Positions 35,515 to 43,879 of a stretch of DNA of 64,000 nt are shown piece by piece (the first letter of the stretch is position 1; the number at the start of each line of letters is the position of its first letter). The notes beneath the pieces were generated by a model. The model had not been told where the DNA came from, searched no databases, and saw only the letters and a list, made by a program, of their open reading frames with translations. The stretch is taken from positions 1 through 64,000 of the forward strand of contig CAMYPM010000003.1 of NCBI GenBank assembly GCA_947290775.1. Reading direction: 5' to 3'. The translations under genes were made by a program, and so were the position numbers. The DNA is from an uncultured Bacteroidales bacterium. Lineage in GTDB: Bacteria > Bacteroidota > Bacteroidia > Bacteroidales > Porphyromonadaceae.

Positions 35515-36450
35515 CTATGTCAGTCTGAAGACATAGGTTAGTGCACTTGCATAGCTTGACTGTCGTCTCGCTTTAAGGTTGGTTTTCAAGCCAATTGTAA
35601 ATGCTTTGACGTAACTGCGGATACCCTTATTGTTGCGATGTTGCTCGCTAAGTAGTGCAATGTAGTAGGCATCAAAAGGCATAATATGCTTCTCTACAAG
35701 GGTAAAGCCCTCTTTCTCTGCCAATCTACATATTAATTCCGGAGAGAAGTGCCATAAGTGCCGCGGAACATCGTAGGCAGCCCAATCTTTTCCATAGTGT
35801 GCAGCATCATAGCCGGATGGGTTAGGAAGTGCTAAGATAAGAAACCCTTCGGCAGTGAGAAGCTTACGAAAAAGAGAAAAATGATTTTCCAAATCCGGAA
35901 TATGTTCTAATACATGCCAAAGAGTGATCACATCCTGACTGGCAAAAGGTATGGAAACGTCATTTAAGTAGGGGAATGAGTTAATAGAAAAATTATGCTC
36001 CATAAAAAGCCGCGCCTCTGAATCTTGTTCAACACAAGATACAGCATACCCTTTCTTTTTCATAAGCGCTGCAAAATGTCCTGTACCTGCTCCTACATCA
36101 AGCAGGCTGATCCCTTTTCTTCCGTTGGTGAGCCTTTTGATAAGATGGTATTTTCTTTTCAGAGTGAAATGGCGGATATAATGGTACAGCTTATTGATAA
36201 GGCCTTGATTTGTATTGCTGTGCGATACATAAGCCTTATTTCGATAGTAGTGCCCAAGTTCTTCCTTTTTGGGCGCGTTGCCTGTAATAATCAGTCCGCA
36301 ATGTCGGCAGCGTAGAAGGGGAAACAATTGACCGGATACAAGCTGATCACAGATTTCTTCTAAAAGTATGTAGTCCTGTCCTCCACAAATTGGGCAGGCT
36401 CTATCAGTTATTAGTTGCTGTGATGTTCCAGTTTCTTTGCATCCTGCCAT
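35515..36450 (-). CDS. Class I SAM methyltransferase with N-terminal zinc ribbon
   Basis: The 311-residue protein opens with two CxxC pairs (ACPICGG near residue 19 and LRCRHCGLI near 48), a zinc ribbon common in Bacteroidetes methyltransferases, followed by a Methyltransf-23-type domain: SLLDVGAGTGHFAALMKKKGYAVSCVEQD, then VITLWHVLEHIPDL and LALPNPSGYDAAHYGKDWAAYDVPRHLWHFSPE. Substrate is unknown; proteins of this type often act on sugar-linked or lipid intermediates. Its start overlaps the mazG 3' end by 40 bp, and no closer ATG exists before the first zinc pair. Confidence 0.85.
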   Translation of the reverse strand: MAGCKETGTSQQLITDRACPICGGQDYILLEEICDQLVSGQLFPLLRCRHCGLIITGNAPKKEELGHYYRNKAYVSHSNTNQGLINKLYHYIRHFTLKRKYHLIKRLTNGRKGISLLDVGAGTGHFAALMKKKGYAVSCVEQDSEARLFMEHNFSINSFPYLNDVSIPFASQDVITLWHVLEHIPDLENHFSLFRKLLTAEGFLILALPNPSGYDAAHYGKDWAAYDVPRHLWHFSPELICRLAEKEGFTLVEKHIMPFDAYYIALLSEQHRNNKGIRSYVKAFTIGLKTNLKARRQSSYASALTYVFRLT

Positions 36451-37205
36451 AATGCTTCCATCTCATCTAAAGTGAGGTCGCCCAGCTTTTTTCCTTGTGC
36501 TTTTGCCTGCGCTTCAATATAACCGATGCGATTGGTAAACTTGCGATTAGTGCGCTCTAAGGCACTATCAGGATTAATCCCATAAAGGCGTGCCGCATTC
36601 ACCAAAGCAAAGAGCCAATCTCCGAATTCCTCTTCCATGGCATCTGGATTACCCTCGCTCACGGCAACTTCAAACTCTTTACGTTCTTCTACTACCTTGT
36701 CCCAAACATCATCACGCTTTTCCCAATCAAATCCTACTGCAGCAGCCTTTTCACTGATCCGATAGGCTTTTACCAAGGAGGGGAGGGACTGAGGTACACC
36801 ACTAAGGAGCGTTTTATTTCCTCCTTTCTCCACCTGCTTGACTCGCTCCCACTGACTGACCACAGCCTCTGCCGTATCAACCTGAGACGTGCCGTAAATA
36901 TGTGGATGACGGAAGATTAGTTTATTACATAACGTATTACAAACATCTGCAATATCAAAAGCTCCCTGCTCTTCGCCAATCTTAGAGTAGAAGAGTACAT
37001 GCAGCAGCACATCTCCCAGCTCTTTTTTGATCTCTTTATCTTCTTTATTTAGTAAAGCTTCAGATAGCTCGTAAACCTCCTCTATTGTGTTGGTGCGAAG
37101 CGATTCATTGGTCTGCTTTTTGTCCCATGGACAAAAGCTGCGAAGCATATCCAGCACATCTAATAAGCGTGCAAAAGCTTCAAGTTTGTTTGCCTTACTT
37201 GTCAT
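36411..37205 (-). CDS. mazG: Nucleoside triphosphate pyrophosphohydrolase MazG
   Basis: The 264-residue enzyme hydrolyses NTPs to NMP and PPi, cleaning damaged nucleotides. It has the tandem MazG arrangement: LRSFCPWDKKQTNESLRTNTIEEVYELSEAL and the EEEFGDWLFALVNAARLYGINPDSALERTNRKFTNRI block with ExxE/ExxD metal-binding helices. Length matches E. coli MazG (263). It overlaps dsbD upstream by 11 bp and the methyltransferase downstream by 40 bp, in an operon where most genes overlap. Confidence 0.95.
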   Translation of the reverse strand: MTSKANKLEAFARLLDVLDMLRSFCPWDKKQTNESLRTNTIEEVYELSEALLNKEDKEIKKELGDVLLHVLFYSKIGEEQGAFDIADVCNTLCNKLIFRHPHIYGTSQVDTAEAVVSQWERVKQVEKGGNKTLLSGVPQSLPSLVKAYRISEKAAAVGFDWEKRDDVWDKVVEERKEFEVAVSEGNPDAMEEEFGDWLFALVNAARLYGINPDSALERTNRKFTNRIGYIEAQAKAQGKKLGDLTLDEMEALWQDAKKLEHHSN

Positions 37206-39219
37206 TATCTCTTCCCGGTATGGGCTTGTTTTGCTCAGTCCTCATTTTGTATTCCGCTAATCCTTCACGAAGGAAGTTGGTATAGCGTTCAATACTTAAG
37301 TCGCGTTTGTAGGAGGCCCCAAGTGGTACTCCATTGTTATCAATAGGCACGTAGAAAGGCTGAGAGCTTGCTCCGAATTTAGTCCTTTGGAAGTAGCTCC
37401 ACTTATCGCCTATATTTCGCAGTACACGAGTCTTGCCGGCATCATTTACTGTGATAGGCTCGGGAAGGGCTGTTTTGTCATCAACCATAAGGGTGATTAA
37501 TACGTAATCTTCTTCCAAGATCTTTTTTACGCCCGGATCAATCCAAACGTTATTTTCCATCTCACGGCAGTTAACACAGCCATAGCCGGAGAAGTCAATT
37601 AGTACCGGCTTACCGACCTTTGCCGCATAGCGCATACCCTCTTCATAGTCATCGTATTTGGCATGTACAAAGCCATTGTACAAATTAAAGTCTTGTGTAT
37701 AGGGGGGAGGGGAGAAGGCACTGATAGCTTTTAGAGGAGCGCCCCAAAGTCCCGGAACCATGTATACGGTAAAGGATAAAGAAACAACGGCTAAAAAGAA
37801 TCTTCCTACACCAATCTTTTCTAATGGGGTATCATGTGGGAAGCGTATCTTGCCCAATAAATAGACACCAAGGAGGAAGAAGATAACAATCCATAATGCT
37901 AAGAATGTCTCTCTATCCAATATTCCCCATCCGTATGCTAAATCTGCAACGGAGAGGAACTTTAGCGAGAGAGCCAATTCTAAGAAAGCCATTACCACTT
38001 TTACTGAATTGAGCCATCCTCCACTTTTTGGCATACTTTGCAGCCAATTCGGGAAGATAGCAAAGAGAGAAAATGGGAGTGCTAGAGCAATGGCAAACCC
38101 CAGCATGCCAATAGCCGGACCAAGTATTTCCCCCATTGAAGCAGCTTGTACAAGTAGAGTGCCGATAATAGGCCCTGTACAGGAGAAAGAAACCAGTACT
38201 AGTGTAAAGGCCATAAAGAAAATACTTAGAATTCCTCTTGTTGAATCTGATTTACTATCCATTCGATTGGTCCATCGAGAGGGTAGCACTATCTCAAAGG
38301 CTCCGAAGAAGGAAACAGCAAAGAAGATTAATAGGGCAAAAAAGATTAGGTTGAAAAAGGCATTTGTGGAAAGACTATTGAGGGCACTTGCACCAAAAAT
38401 AAGCGTAATAGCCAGGCCGAGCACTAAGTATATCACTATAATGGCAAGCCCATATACCATTGCATCCCTAATAGCCTCCTTTCTCTTTTTCGTCCTTTTA
38501 AGAAAGAAGCTTACGGTCATAGGAATCATAGGCCAAACACACGGCGTGAGCAGGGCAATGAATCCTCCCAAGAAGCCAAATAAGAAGATCATCAGGAGGG
38601 AACTATTTGCCTGTTTCATGGATACATCTCCATAAGCTTTCAGTACATCCGTTACAGGCTCGTAAATAGCTCCAAGCGTGTTATCTGTATCGCTGAGACT
38701 CTGAAATGATAATTCCCCTGCCGGCTGCTGCTGTTCTTCCGAATTGGAAGCGGTGGTTGCACCAAACGAAAATGTTTCTCCGGAAGGAGCAAGGCAAGTC
38801 TCATCATTGCAGGCTTGAGCTCTCGTTTCAACCACTAAGGCAAAGCTGTCGGCATTAGTGACTTGAAGTTTCTGACGGAAAGTTGCCTTGTGGCTAAACC
38901 ACCTGAGGTTCATATTAAACTGTTTGTCAAAGGCATTTTCCGGTACTTCGTCCGATACAGCCTCTCCTATTTTTTGAGCTCCGATTAGTTTAGTATATAA
39001 GAATTCGGTTGAGTTGGGACCTCCTTCAGGAAGATTCTGATCATACATATGCCACCCGTTCTCAATCGTTGCGGTTAGAACAAGTGTCTTTTCAGCGGCT
39101 CCGGAGTCCTCTATCTTGGCACTCCACTTGATCACATCATCATAGAGCTGTGCACTGAGTAATGTGGGTATGCAGTAAGTGCTCAGTAAGAGTGTGAAAA
39201 ATAATAGTTTATGCTTCAT
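37195..39219 (-). CDS. Protein-disulfide reductase DsbD family
   Basis: The 674-residue inner-membrane protein moves electrons from cytoplasmic thioredoxin to periplasmic targets. It has a signal peptide (to about residue 23), an N-terminal DsbD-alpha-like beta domain with a Cys pair in QACNDETCLAPSG, a cytochrome c-biogenesis-type membrane core (about 200-500, beginning LLMIFLFGFLGGFIALLTPCVWPMIP, with Cys in FSCTGPI), and a C-terminal thioredoxin-like domain with CVNC (Cys548/Cys551) in DFSGYGCVNCREME. It overlaps rluA-type upstream and mazG downstream by 11 bp each. Role in thiol homeostasis or cytochrome assembly follows from the family. Confidence 0.93.
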   Translation of the reverse strand: MKHKLLFFTLLLSTYCIPTLLSAQLYDDVIKWSAKIEDSGAAEKTLVLTATIENGWHMYDQNLPEGGPNSTEFLYTKLIGAQKIGEAVSDEVPENAFDKQFNMNLRWFSHKATFRQKLQVTNADSFALVVETRAQACNDETCLAPSGETFSFGATTASNSEEQQQPAGELSFQSLSDTDNTLGAIYEPVTDVLKAYGDVSMKQANSSLLMIFLFGFLGGFIALLTPCVWPMIPMTVSFFLKRTKKRKEAIRDAMVYGLAIIVIYLVLGLAITLIFGASALNSLSTNAFFNLIFFALLIFFAVSFFGAFEIVLPSRWTNRMDSKSDSTRGILSIFFMAFTLVLVSFSCTGPIIGTLLVQAASMGEILGPAIGMLGFAIALALPFSLFAIFPNWLQSMPKSGGWLNSVKVVMAFLELALSLKFLSVADLAYGWGILDRETFLALWIVIFFLLGVYLLGKIRFPHDTPLEKIGVGRFFLAVVSLSFTVYMVPGLWGAPLKAISAFSPPPYTQDFNLYNGFVHAKYDDYEEGMRYAAKVGKPVLIDFSGYGCVNCREMENNVWIDPGVKKILEEDYVLITLMVDDKTALPEPITVNDAGKTRVLRNIGDKWSYFQRTKFGASSQPFYVPIDNNGVPLGASYKRDLSIERYTNFLREGLAEYKMRTEQNKPIPGRDNDK

Positions 39220-40165
39220 TTGAATTGAGTCGTTGATTTAATTTCTCTTTTTCAGCTTCAATAATAGCTATGGTAGTTCGTTGTTTTTGTGTTAGTCTTC
39301 TTTGTAGAAGTTTGTCAAACTGTTTTGGTTCCTGCACTATGAAATCATATTTCTTCCCATCAATAGGGTGTACGAAGGTCATTCCCTTTTGGTATAGAGC
39401 TAAGCCTTCTGAGTAAGCAAGTACAGCCTTTTTATGTCGATCTCCAACTATTGCGTGTCCCATCCCCTTTAATCCGGTACGGAGTGCATTATAGCGTCCC
39501 AGGAGATATATCTCGAGCTTTGTGCACCAAGGGCCGTAGGAAAGTACAGAGTACTTTGTTTCACTCACTCTCTCACTTTGCTCCTTCGTCCATCTAATAG
39601 AGCCCTCTTCAGGTTCTACAATGCCCTCTACAACGGCTTCAAATACTTGCTCCGGGATATAACGCGTCCAATTTGAAAGCACCTCTTGTTGAATCTCTCT
39701 ATCCCTTGCAAACAAAATTAGTCCGCAGGTAGCACTGTCCAATCTATTAAGTAGGAATATTTTTGCTCTTGAGTTATCTGCCTTTTCGTGGGCAGCAAGC
39801 AGGCGAAATAGAGTATCTCCTTGCATTCCTCCTTTTGCAATGGTGGGCAGTCCGGCTCTTTTTTCTATTAGAATAAAGTATTCGTCTCTCCAAAGCTCTT
39901 TAGCCAGCGGATGTGAGAAAGGCATCGGAAAGCCTATATTATACACCTCAACGATAGTTCCCTTAGAAATAGGTGTATTGAATCGTACAATGGGTTCCTT
40001 GCCTACAGTTACACAACGGCGGCTTAGAAGCTGTTTGATGCGGCTACGGCTTAGGGATGGTCGTATATCTAGAAGGAGATCTATCAGCGTGGTAGGTGCC
40101 TCTGCGGTAATACGGTAAAGGCACTCCCTCCTACGGGTATTGCTATGATGTGGCTGTCTCTTCAT
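39209..40165 (-). CDS. RluA-family pseudouridine synthase with S4 domain
   Basis: From the ATG at 40165 the protein has 318 residues. An S4 RNA-binding domain (about 20-85, TTLIDLLLDIRPSLSRSRIKQLLSRRCVTVG) precedes a catalytic domain with LLNRLDSATCGLILFARD, where Asp is the catalytic residue of the usual HRLDxxTSG motif; here His is Asn and Ser is Cys. The C-terminal region has the GMGHAIVGDRHK segment. It probably modifies 23S rRNA or tRNA, exact site unknown. The frame extends to 40210 but would then overlap the neighbouring gene by 38 bp. Confidence 0.87.
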   Translation of the reverse strand: MKRQPHHSNTRRRECLYRITAEAPTTLIDLLLDIRPSLSRSRIKQLLSRRCVTVGKEPIVRFNTPISKGTIVEVYNIGFPMPFSHPLAKELWRDEYFILIEKRAGLPTIAKGGMQGDTLFRLLAAHEKADNSRAKIFLLNRLDSATCGLILFARDREIQQEVLSNWTRYIPEQVFEAVVEGIVEPEEGSIRWTKEQSERVSETKYSVLSYGPWCTKLEIYLLGRYNALRTGLKGMGHAIVGDRHKKAVLAYSEGLALYQKGMTFVHPIDGKKYDFIVQEPKQFDKLLQRRLTQKQRTTIAIIEAEKEKLNQRLNSNEA

Positions 40166-40172
40166 AGATTTA

Positions 40173-40547
40173 CTATTTCCTGTAGGCCAAGCAAATGTTA
40201 CTATAGGCATAGAAAATAAAGCCCATAATCGCCCATACCGACCAAGGGGAGTCGCTAGAGAGTAATAAGATACCGGTTATAAGCCAGAAAAAACCACTAA
40301 GGATGGCCATTGAGATCCAGCGTTTGTAGCGTAGTGACTTGGCCTTATTCGTAGTCTTATTCGTAGTAGCGTCTTTCGACTCACTGCGTTTTATAAACCA
40401 AGATATAATGTAGCAGACGGCTCCAATTGTAATGAGCCAGCCGGAAAAAACTCTCTGTGGTATAAAGATAGTTAGCACCAACCCGCCTAATAGGAGAAGG
40501 CAACCCACTATGTACAGAGTGTTTTTAAGAATGCTTTGTTGCTTCAT
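40173..40547 (-). CDS. Small four-helix membrane protein, unknown function
   Basis: The 124-residue protein has four predicted transmembrane helices in two hairpins (about 10-29, 35-53, 78-97, 101-118) separated by a Lys/Thr-rich cytoplasmic loop (SESKDATTNKTTNKAKS). It has no catalytic motif. Its ATG overlaps the end of the divIC/ftsB-like gene by 4 bp and it precedes the rluA-type gene by 7 bp, so it is part of the same operon. Similar small proteins beside septum-formation genes occur in Bacteroidales; I do not know a name for the family. Confidence 0.75.
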   Translation of the reverse strand: MKQQSILKNTLYIVGCLLLLGGLVLTIFIPQRVFSGWLITIGAVCYIISWFIKRSESKDATTNKTTNKAKSLRYKRWISMAILSGFFWLITGILLLSSDSPWSVWAIMGFIFYAYSNICLAYRK

Positions 40548-40954
40548 TGCTTTGTTGAGATTCCGGTTGTGTCTTCCAGAAGAAATATTAGTTCATTTGC
40601 ACGCCTCATTTTGAAGCGTTCGCGAGCAATTCGCTCTAATTCGTCCAAATCGCTGTTTTGAACTCCCTCTAAACGTATACTGTCTCTTTGGAAAGCCTCT
40701 TGAGCCTCTTTTAAGTTATGCTCCAAAGTGCTTATGCGCTTTTTGTGATCCATTTGAACCGGCAAACTATCAGGTCCCAAGATTAAAGAAAAAAGAATGA
40801 AAATAAATGCGGCAGTGGCATACATAATCCACCAATGAGTATTGATGAAGTTCTTACAACGATGCCATAAATTGCTACGTTGCTTTAATTCATCCTCCAA
40901 GCCTTCCGGAATGCCTTGTTCGCTATTCCTTTTTATTTTTTGCCACCAACTCAT
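40544..40954 (-). CDS. FtsB/DivIC-type septum formation protein
   Basis: The 136-residue single-pass membrane protein has a cytoplasmic N-terminus (1-41), one transmembrane helix (about 42-60, WIMYATAAFIFILFSLILG), a periplasmic coiled coil (about 70-110, KKRISTLEHNLKEAQEAFQRD) and the LERIARERFKMRRANELIFLL segment that marks the DivIC/FtsB family, which links division proteins at the septum. It opens the operon of overlapping genes that runs to the methyltransferase at 35515. Its promoter box lies 18 bp upstream. Confidence 0.87.
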   Translation of the reverse strand: MSWWQKIKRNSEQGIPEGLEDELKQRSNLWHRCKNFINTHWWIMYATAAFIFILFSLILGPDSLPVQMDHKKRISTLEHNLKEAQEAFQRDSIRLEGVQNSDLDELERIARERFKMRRANELIFLLEDTTGISTKQ

Positions 40955-40971
40955 TTTTTTATTCAGTCTTA

Positions 40972-40979
40972 CAAAGATA
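40972..40979 (-). promoter_or_regulatory. Putative -7 box of the divIC/ftsB-like operon
   Basis: On the minus strand TATCTTTG followed by TAAG matches TAnnTTTG, 18 bp upstream of the start codon, leaving a leader of only about 10 nt. Confidence 0.5.
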
Positions 40980-41290
40980 GTAAATCACTAGCCAACCCAC
41001 AGATGAAAAAGATGAATAATAGAAACTTTTTCTTTTATTGCTGCCCAACCAGATTGGAATACTGCTGAAAACGTTGGATTGGACGTTCAATGCCTTATTG
41101 CACTTCAAAAAAGCAGAAGCTTAGCAAAAGGCTCATTTTCCCCCAAAGGGGGCATTATATTACAGCATAAATAATAAGGAGGATAGAGTACACTAAAAAT
41201 AATCAGCAATAGGATATCGTAGTTACAAAAAAAAATCAAGCCCCTTGCAGAGAGGAGCCTGATCTCAGTACAAATGCTGTTTCCTAGCTG

Positions 41291-41364
41291 TAGCGAGAGA
41301 GGGACTTGAACCCTCGACCTCATGATTATGAATCATGCGCTCTAACCAGCTGAGCTATCTCGCC
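41291..41364 (-). tRNA. tRNA-Met (anticodon CAT), elongator type likely
   Basis: Read on the minus strand, the 74-nt sequence folds as a cloverleaf: acceptor GGCGAGA/TCTCGCT (G1-U72 wobble), D-stem GCTC/GAGC, anticodon stem CATGA/TCATG with loop TTCATAA (anticodon CAT), T-loop TTCAAGT, discriminator A, no encoded CCA. The absence of the initiator C1-A72 mismatch and of three GC pairs in the anticodon stem argues against initiator tRNA. tRNA-Ile with lysidine-modified CAT cannot be excluded by sequence alone. Confidence 0.9.
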
Positions 41365-41401
41365 GACACTCTTTCAGAGTTTCTTTTCTGAAAGCGTGAT
41401 G

Positions 41402-41431
41402 CAAAGGTACAAAAAGAAAAAAGAAATGCAA
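41402..41431 (-). promoter_or_regulatory. tRNA-Met promoter
   Basis: On the minus strand, TTG (41431-41429), 19-bp spacer, TACCTTTG (41409-41402), matching both Bacteroidetes elements, about 38 bp upstream of the tRNA 5' end. Confidence 0.65.
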
Positions 41432-41530
41432 TACCCCCAAGCTAAAAAGTAGGCTTATTACGTATTTTGAACGCTGCCATCAGAGCTTTTTATATAGTTC
41501 CTTATTCGTATTACGGTAGTGGCGCATAAA

Positions 41531-41618
41531 AAAAGATCTATATCTATCACTCGAAAGATATAGATCTACTGTATAAAAGATATAGATGTTTCAGTTGAAA
41601 GATCAGAACATTTCTTGC
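41531..41618 (+). repeat. 22-bp-period array E (GATATAGATG core)
   Basis: Units start at 41531, 41553, 41575 and 41597: AAAAGATCTATATCTATC, GAAAGATATAGATCTACT, AAAAGATATAGATGTTTC and GAAAGATCAGAACATTTC. RAAAGAT is invariant and the right half ends T-rich. The array begins 166 bp upstream of tRNA-Met. Its core resembles array D near tRNA-Lys. Confidence 0.85.
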
Positions 41619-41756
41619 GTGGAAATTGAACTTCCCCTTACATCGTTTTGATGCAGAGAAAAAGCAGGGTAGTAATACTTATTCTTTTTCTTTGAAAGCA
41701 GCTACGACCGGGAAAACTTGCTTAGCGAATGTAAAAGAGGCAGTATTTTGAGTTGC

Positions 41757-41969
41757 TTAATAGCAGAGCGTGATAAGCGTTGTGCCATCTTCGCTTTCTT
41801 CAAAGCAAAGCTTTCCTTCTTTGGCTAACCAGCCGATGGCAGCAAATAGCTCCTTGTCGGTGCGTAGCTTTGTTGCCTTTTTTAATTGCTTAATATCAAG
41901 CTTGCCCAGATCGTTAAGGGCATTCCATACGATGCCGGCACTCTCGCCAATGTTATTTACTGATATCAT
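41757..41969 (-). CDS. Winged helix-turn-helix protein (DUF2582 type)
   Basis: The 70-residue protein matches the small wHTH family PF10771/DUF2582: IGESAGIVWNALNDLGKLDIKQLKKATKLRTDKELFAAIGWLAKEGKLCFEE. The middle forms the helix-turn-helix and the end (DGTTLITLCY) a beta wing. A DNA-binding role is predicted from the fold but no target is known. It lies 35 bp after the B3/4-domain gene and is the last gene of the hpt-adk-obg cluster. Confidence 0.85.
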   Translation of the reverse strand: MISVNNIGESAGIVWNALNDLGKLDIKQLKKATKLRTDKELFAAIGWLAKEGKLCFEESEDGTTLITLCY

Positions 41970-42004
41970 GATTCTATTCTCTTTTTTTACAGTTCTTACT
42001 TCTT

Positions 42005-42709
42005 CTAAGACAAAAGTAATGTTTCTTTTGCAGAATGGTATTGTGAAACGATCTCTTTTGCGTTAAGAAAGCGTTTCAGCATAGAGATAGTAAGCTCAGT
42101 AGCCTCAATGAGAGCCTCTTTGGCATTTTGTTCCGATGGGGTAAATGAGTTAATAAATAGAAGTAATTCGCTTGTATTATTCTTTACTTTGGTTCGCTCC
42201 GAATCACTTGTCGGATTGGCAAAAGGACCTTGCTCATCGCAATATAGAGGCAAGCCTTCTACATTCAGCTCTCCACGTCCGATACCCTCAAATTGGTCTG
42301 CATTGGTCCCCACTCTCATCACTACATCCCTTCCTACCGATGGCGCATCAAACAGCCCCATAGAAAAACCTGTAATAAGAGAAAGCAAGTTGCCTAAGTC
42401 CACTATGGCATTAATTGTATAAAGTCCTTTTTTATTGACAATACGACGGCGAAGTTGCTCTGCTGCCGGGCGGTATCTATTGGGATCCTTTCCCAGTATT
42501 TTATAGGCATTGCGGGTGAAGTGAATAGACTCCATCTGCTTGATGCTCTCCATAGTCTGTGTAAGAGCTATATGAGCTACTTCTCGATCTATTTCGCGTT
42601 GAAGCTCAATTGAGTAGGGGGTATTTACAACCTGCGCCTCTATCATTGCCATAGCAAAGTGAGGTAAGAGGGTAGCGAAGTGAGGATCAATAGTTAGATG
42701 GTGTGTCAT
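42005..42709 (-). CDS. B3/B4 tRNA-binding-domain protein
   Basis: The 234-residue soluble protein matches the B3/4 domain family (PF03483), known from the editing domain of phenylalanyl-tRNA synthetase beta chains. The hallmark is RNAYKILGKDPNRYRPAAEQLRRRIVNKKGLYTINAIVDLGNLLSLITGFSMGLFD. Stand-alone copies are thought to edit misacylated tRNA or bind aminoacyl compounds, but this is not settled. It follows obg by 9 bp. Confidence 0.83.
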   Translation of the reverse strand: MTHHLTIDPHFATLLPHFAMAMIEAQVVNTPYSIELQREIDREVAHIALTQTMESIKQMESIHFTRNAYKILGKDPNRYRPAAEQLRRRIVNKKGLYTINAIVDLGNLLSLITGFSMGLFDAPSVGRDVVMRVGTNADQFEGIGRGELNVEGLPLYCDEQGPFANPTSDSERTKVKNNTSELLLFINSFTPSEQNAKEALIEATELTISMLKRFLNAKEIVSQYHSAKETLLLS

Positions 42710-42718
42710 GTAGTAGTA

Positions 42719-43879
42719 TTACTCAAGACCAATGTCTTTCATGATATCTTCATCCCAAGCTATATCCATTAGCTCATCTTCCTCACCCTCTGAATCAGTT
42801 GTGGTTTGTTCCTGTTGCTCTTCTCCCGTTAGGACCTCCACAGAAATATCCTGCCGCACCATTTCGCTATTGTCATAAGGAAGCTCGCGCTGTAGCTCAC
42901 TCCACAGCAAGTCCTTTAGCTCCGTAAGTCCATAGCCGGTTACAGAAGAGATAAAGCAGTGGGGAAGTCCTTTAGGCAATTCGCTTTCAGCAAGGCTGAT
43001 AAGCTCTTCATCTGCTAAGTCGCATTTAGAAATAGCCAGAATAGCTCGCTTGTCTGCCATTCCCGGATTGTACTTTACAATCTCCTCGTGAAGTAACTTA
43101 AATTCTTCTCCAATGTGCTCTGTGTCAATTGGAATAACGAACAGAAGCAGGCTGTTGCGCTCAATGTGTCTTAAAAAACGAAGTCCTAAGCCACGTCCTT
43201 CGGCAGCTCCCTCTATAATACCCGGAATATCCGCCATAACTAAGGAGAGCCCATCACGAACAGCCACAATACCTACGCTAGGCACTAACGTAGTAAAAGG
43301 ATAATCTGCAATTTTAGGTTTGGCGGCACTTACTGACGAAAGAAGAGTGGATTTGCCGGCATTAGGCTTTCCTACAAGCCCCACATCAGCTAAAGTCTTA
43401 ATTTGAAGAATTAGCTCTTTTTCTTCTGCTTTTCCTCCGGGTTGTGCGTAACGAGGAGCTTGGTTGGTCGCGCTCTTGAAGTGAGTATTGCCTTTGCCTC
43501 CCTTGCCCCCTTTTAAGAGAAGTGCCTCCTGATTGTGCTCAGTAACTTCAAGAATAAATTCCCCGGTCGTAGCATCGTGAACGGTTGTACCTACCGGTAC
43601 TTCAATAACAATCCGCTTACCGGAAGCACCTGTTTTTAGAGCTCTGGAACCGGAAGATCCATCCGGTGCGAATATATGGCGATTGTAACGCAGATGTATG
43701 AGCGTATGATAATTGCGATTAGCATGCAATACTATATCACCTCCGTCACCTCCGTCACCTCCATCCGGACCTCCTTTGGGGATATATTTCTCTCGTCGGA
43801 AGTGTGCAGAGCCGTTTCCTCCCCTGCCACTCCGACAATATATCTTAACCCAATCTACAAAATTGCCTTCAGCAGCCAC
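42719..43879 (-). CDS. obg: GTPase Obg
   Basis: The 386-residue GTPase is involved in 50S ribosome assembly and growth control. The N-terminal glycine-rich Obg fold (about 1-157; FVDWVKIYCRSGRGGNGSAHFRREKYIPKGGPDGGDGG) precedes the G domain with G1 GKPNAGKST, G2/G3 FTTLVPSVG and DIPGIIEGA, G4 SKCD and G5 SSVTG. The C-terminus (about 345-386) is an acidic tail (EEDELMDIAWDEDIM), with no OCT domain. It overlaps adk by 1 bp. Confidence 0.96.
   Translation of the reverse strand: MAAEGNFVDWVKIYCRSGRGGNGSAHFRREKYIPKGGPDGGDGGDGGDIVLHANRNYHTLIHLRYNRHIFAPDGSSGSRALKTGASGKRIVIEVPVGTTVHDATTGEFILEVTEHNQEALLLKGGKGGKGNTHFKSATNQAPRYAQPGGKAEEKELILQIKTLADVGLVGKPNAGKSTLLSSVSAAKPKIADYPFTTLVPSVGIVAVRDGLSLVMADIPGIIEGAAEGRGLGLRFLRHIERNSLLLFVIPIDTEHIGEEFKLLHEEIVKYNPGMADKRAILAISKCDLADEELISLAESELPKGLPHCFISSVTGYGLTELKDLLWSELQRELPYDNSEMVRQDISVEVLTGEEQQEQTTTDSEGEEDELMDIAWDEDIMKDIGLE

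Larger units (their letters stand above)
40955..41756. other. Intergenic region holding tRNA-Met and repeat array E
   Basis: This 802-bp stretch contains the operon promoter box at 40972, the minus-strand tRNA-Met gene with its promoter, a hairpin in the tRNA leader (CTTTCAGA 41371-41378 with TCTGAAAG 41387-41394), and the 22-bp-period array at 41531-41618. The parts 40980-41290 and 41619-41756 hold nothing I recognise. A 72-codon frame over 41105-41323 runs into the tRNA and is not a gene. Confidence 0.6.

Noticed and set aside
41105..41323. 72-codon minus-strand gene
   Set aside because: It begins inside the tRNA-Met gene and has no recognisable domain.
41291..41364. Initiator tRNA-Met
   Set aside because: The acceptor starts with a G1-U72 pair and the anticodon stem lacks the three consecutive GC pairs that mark initiators.
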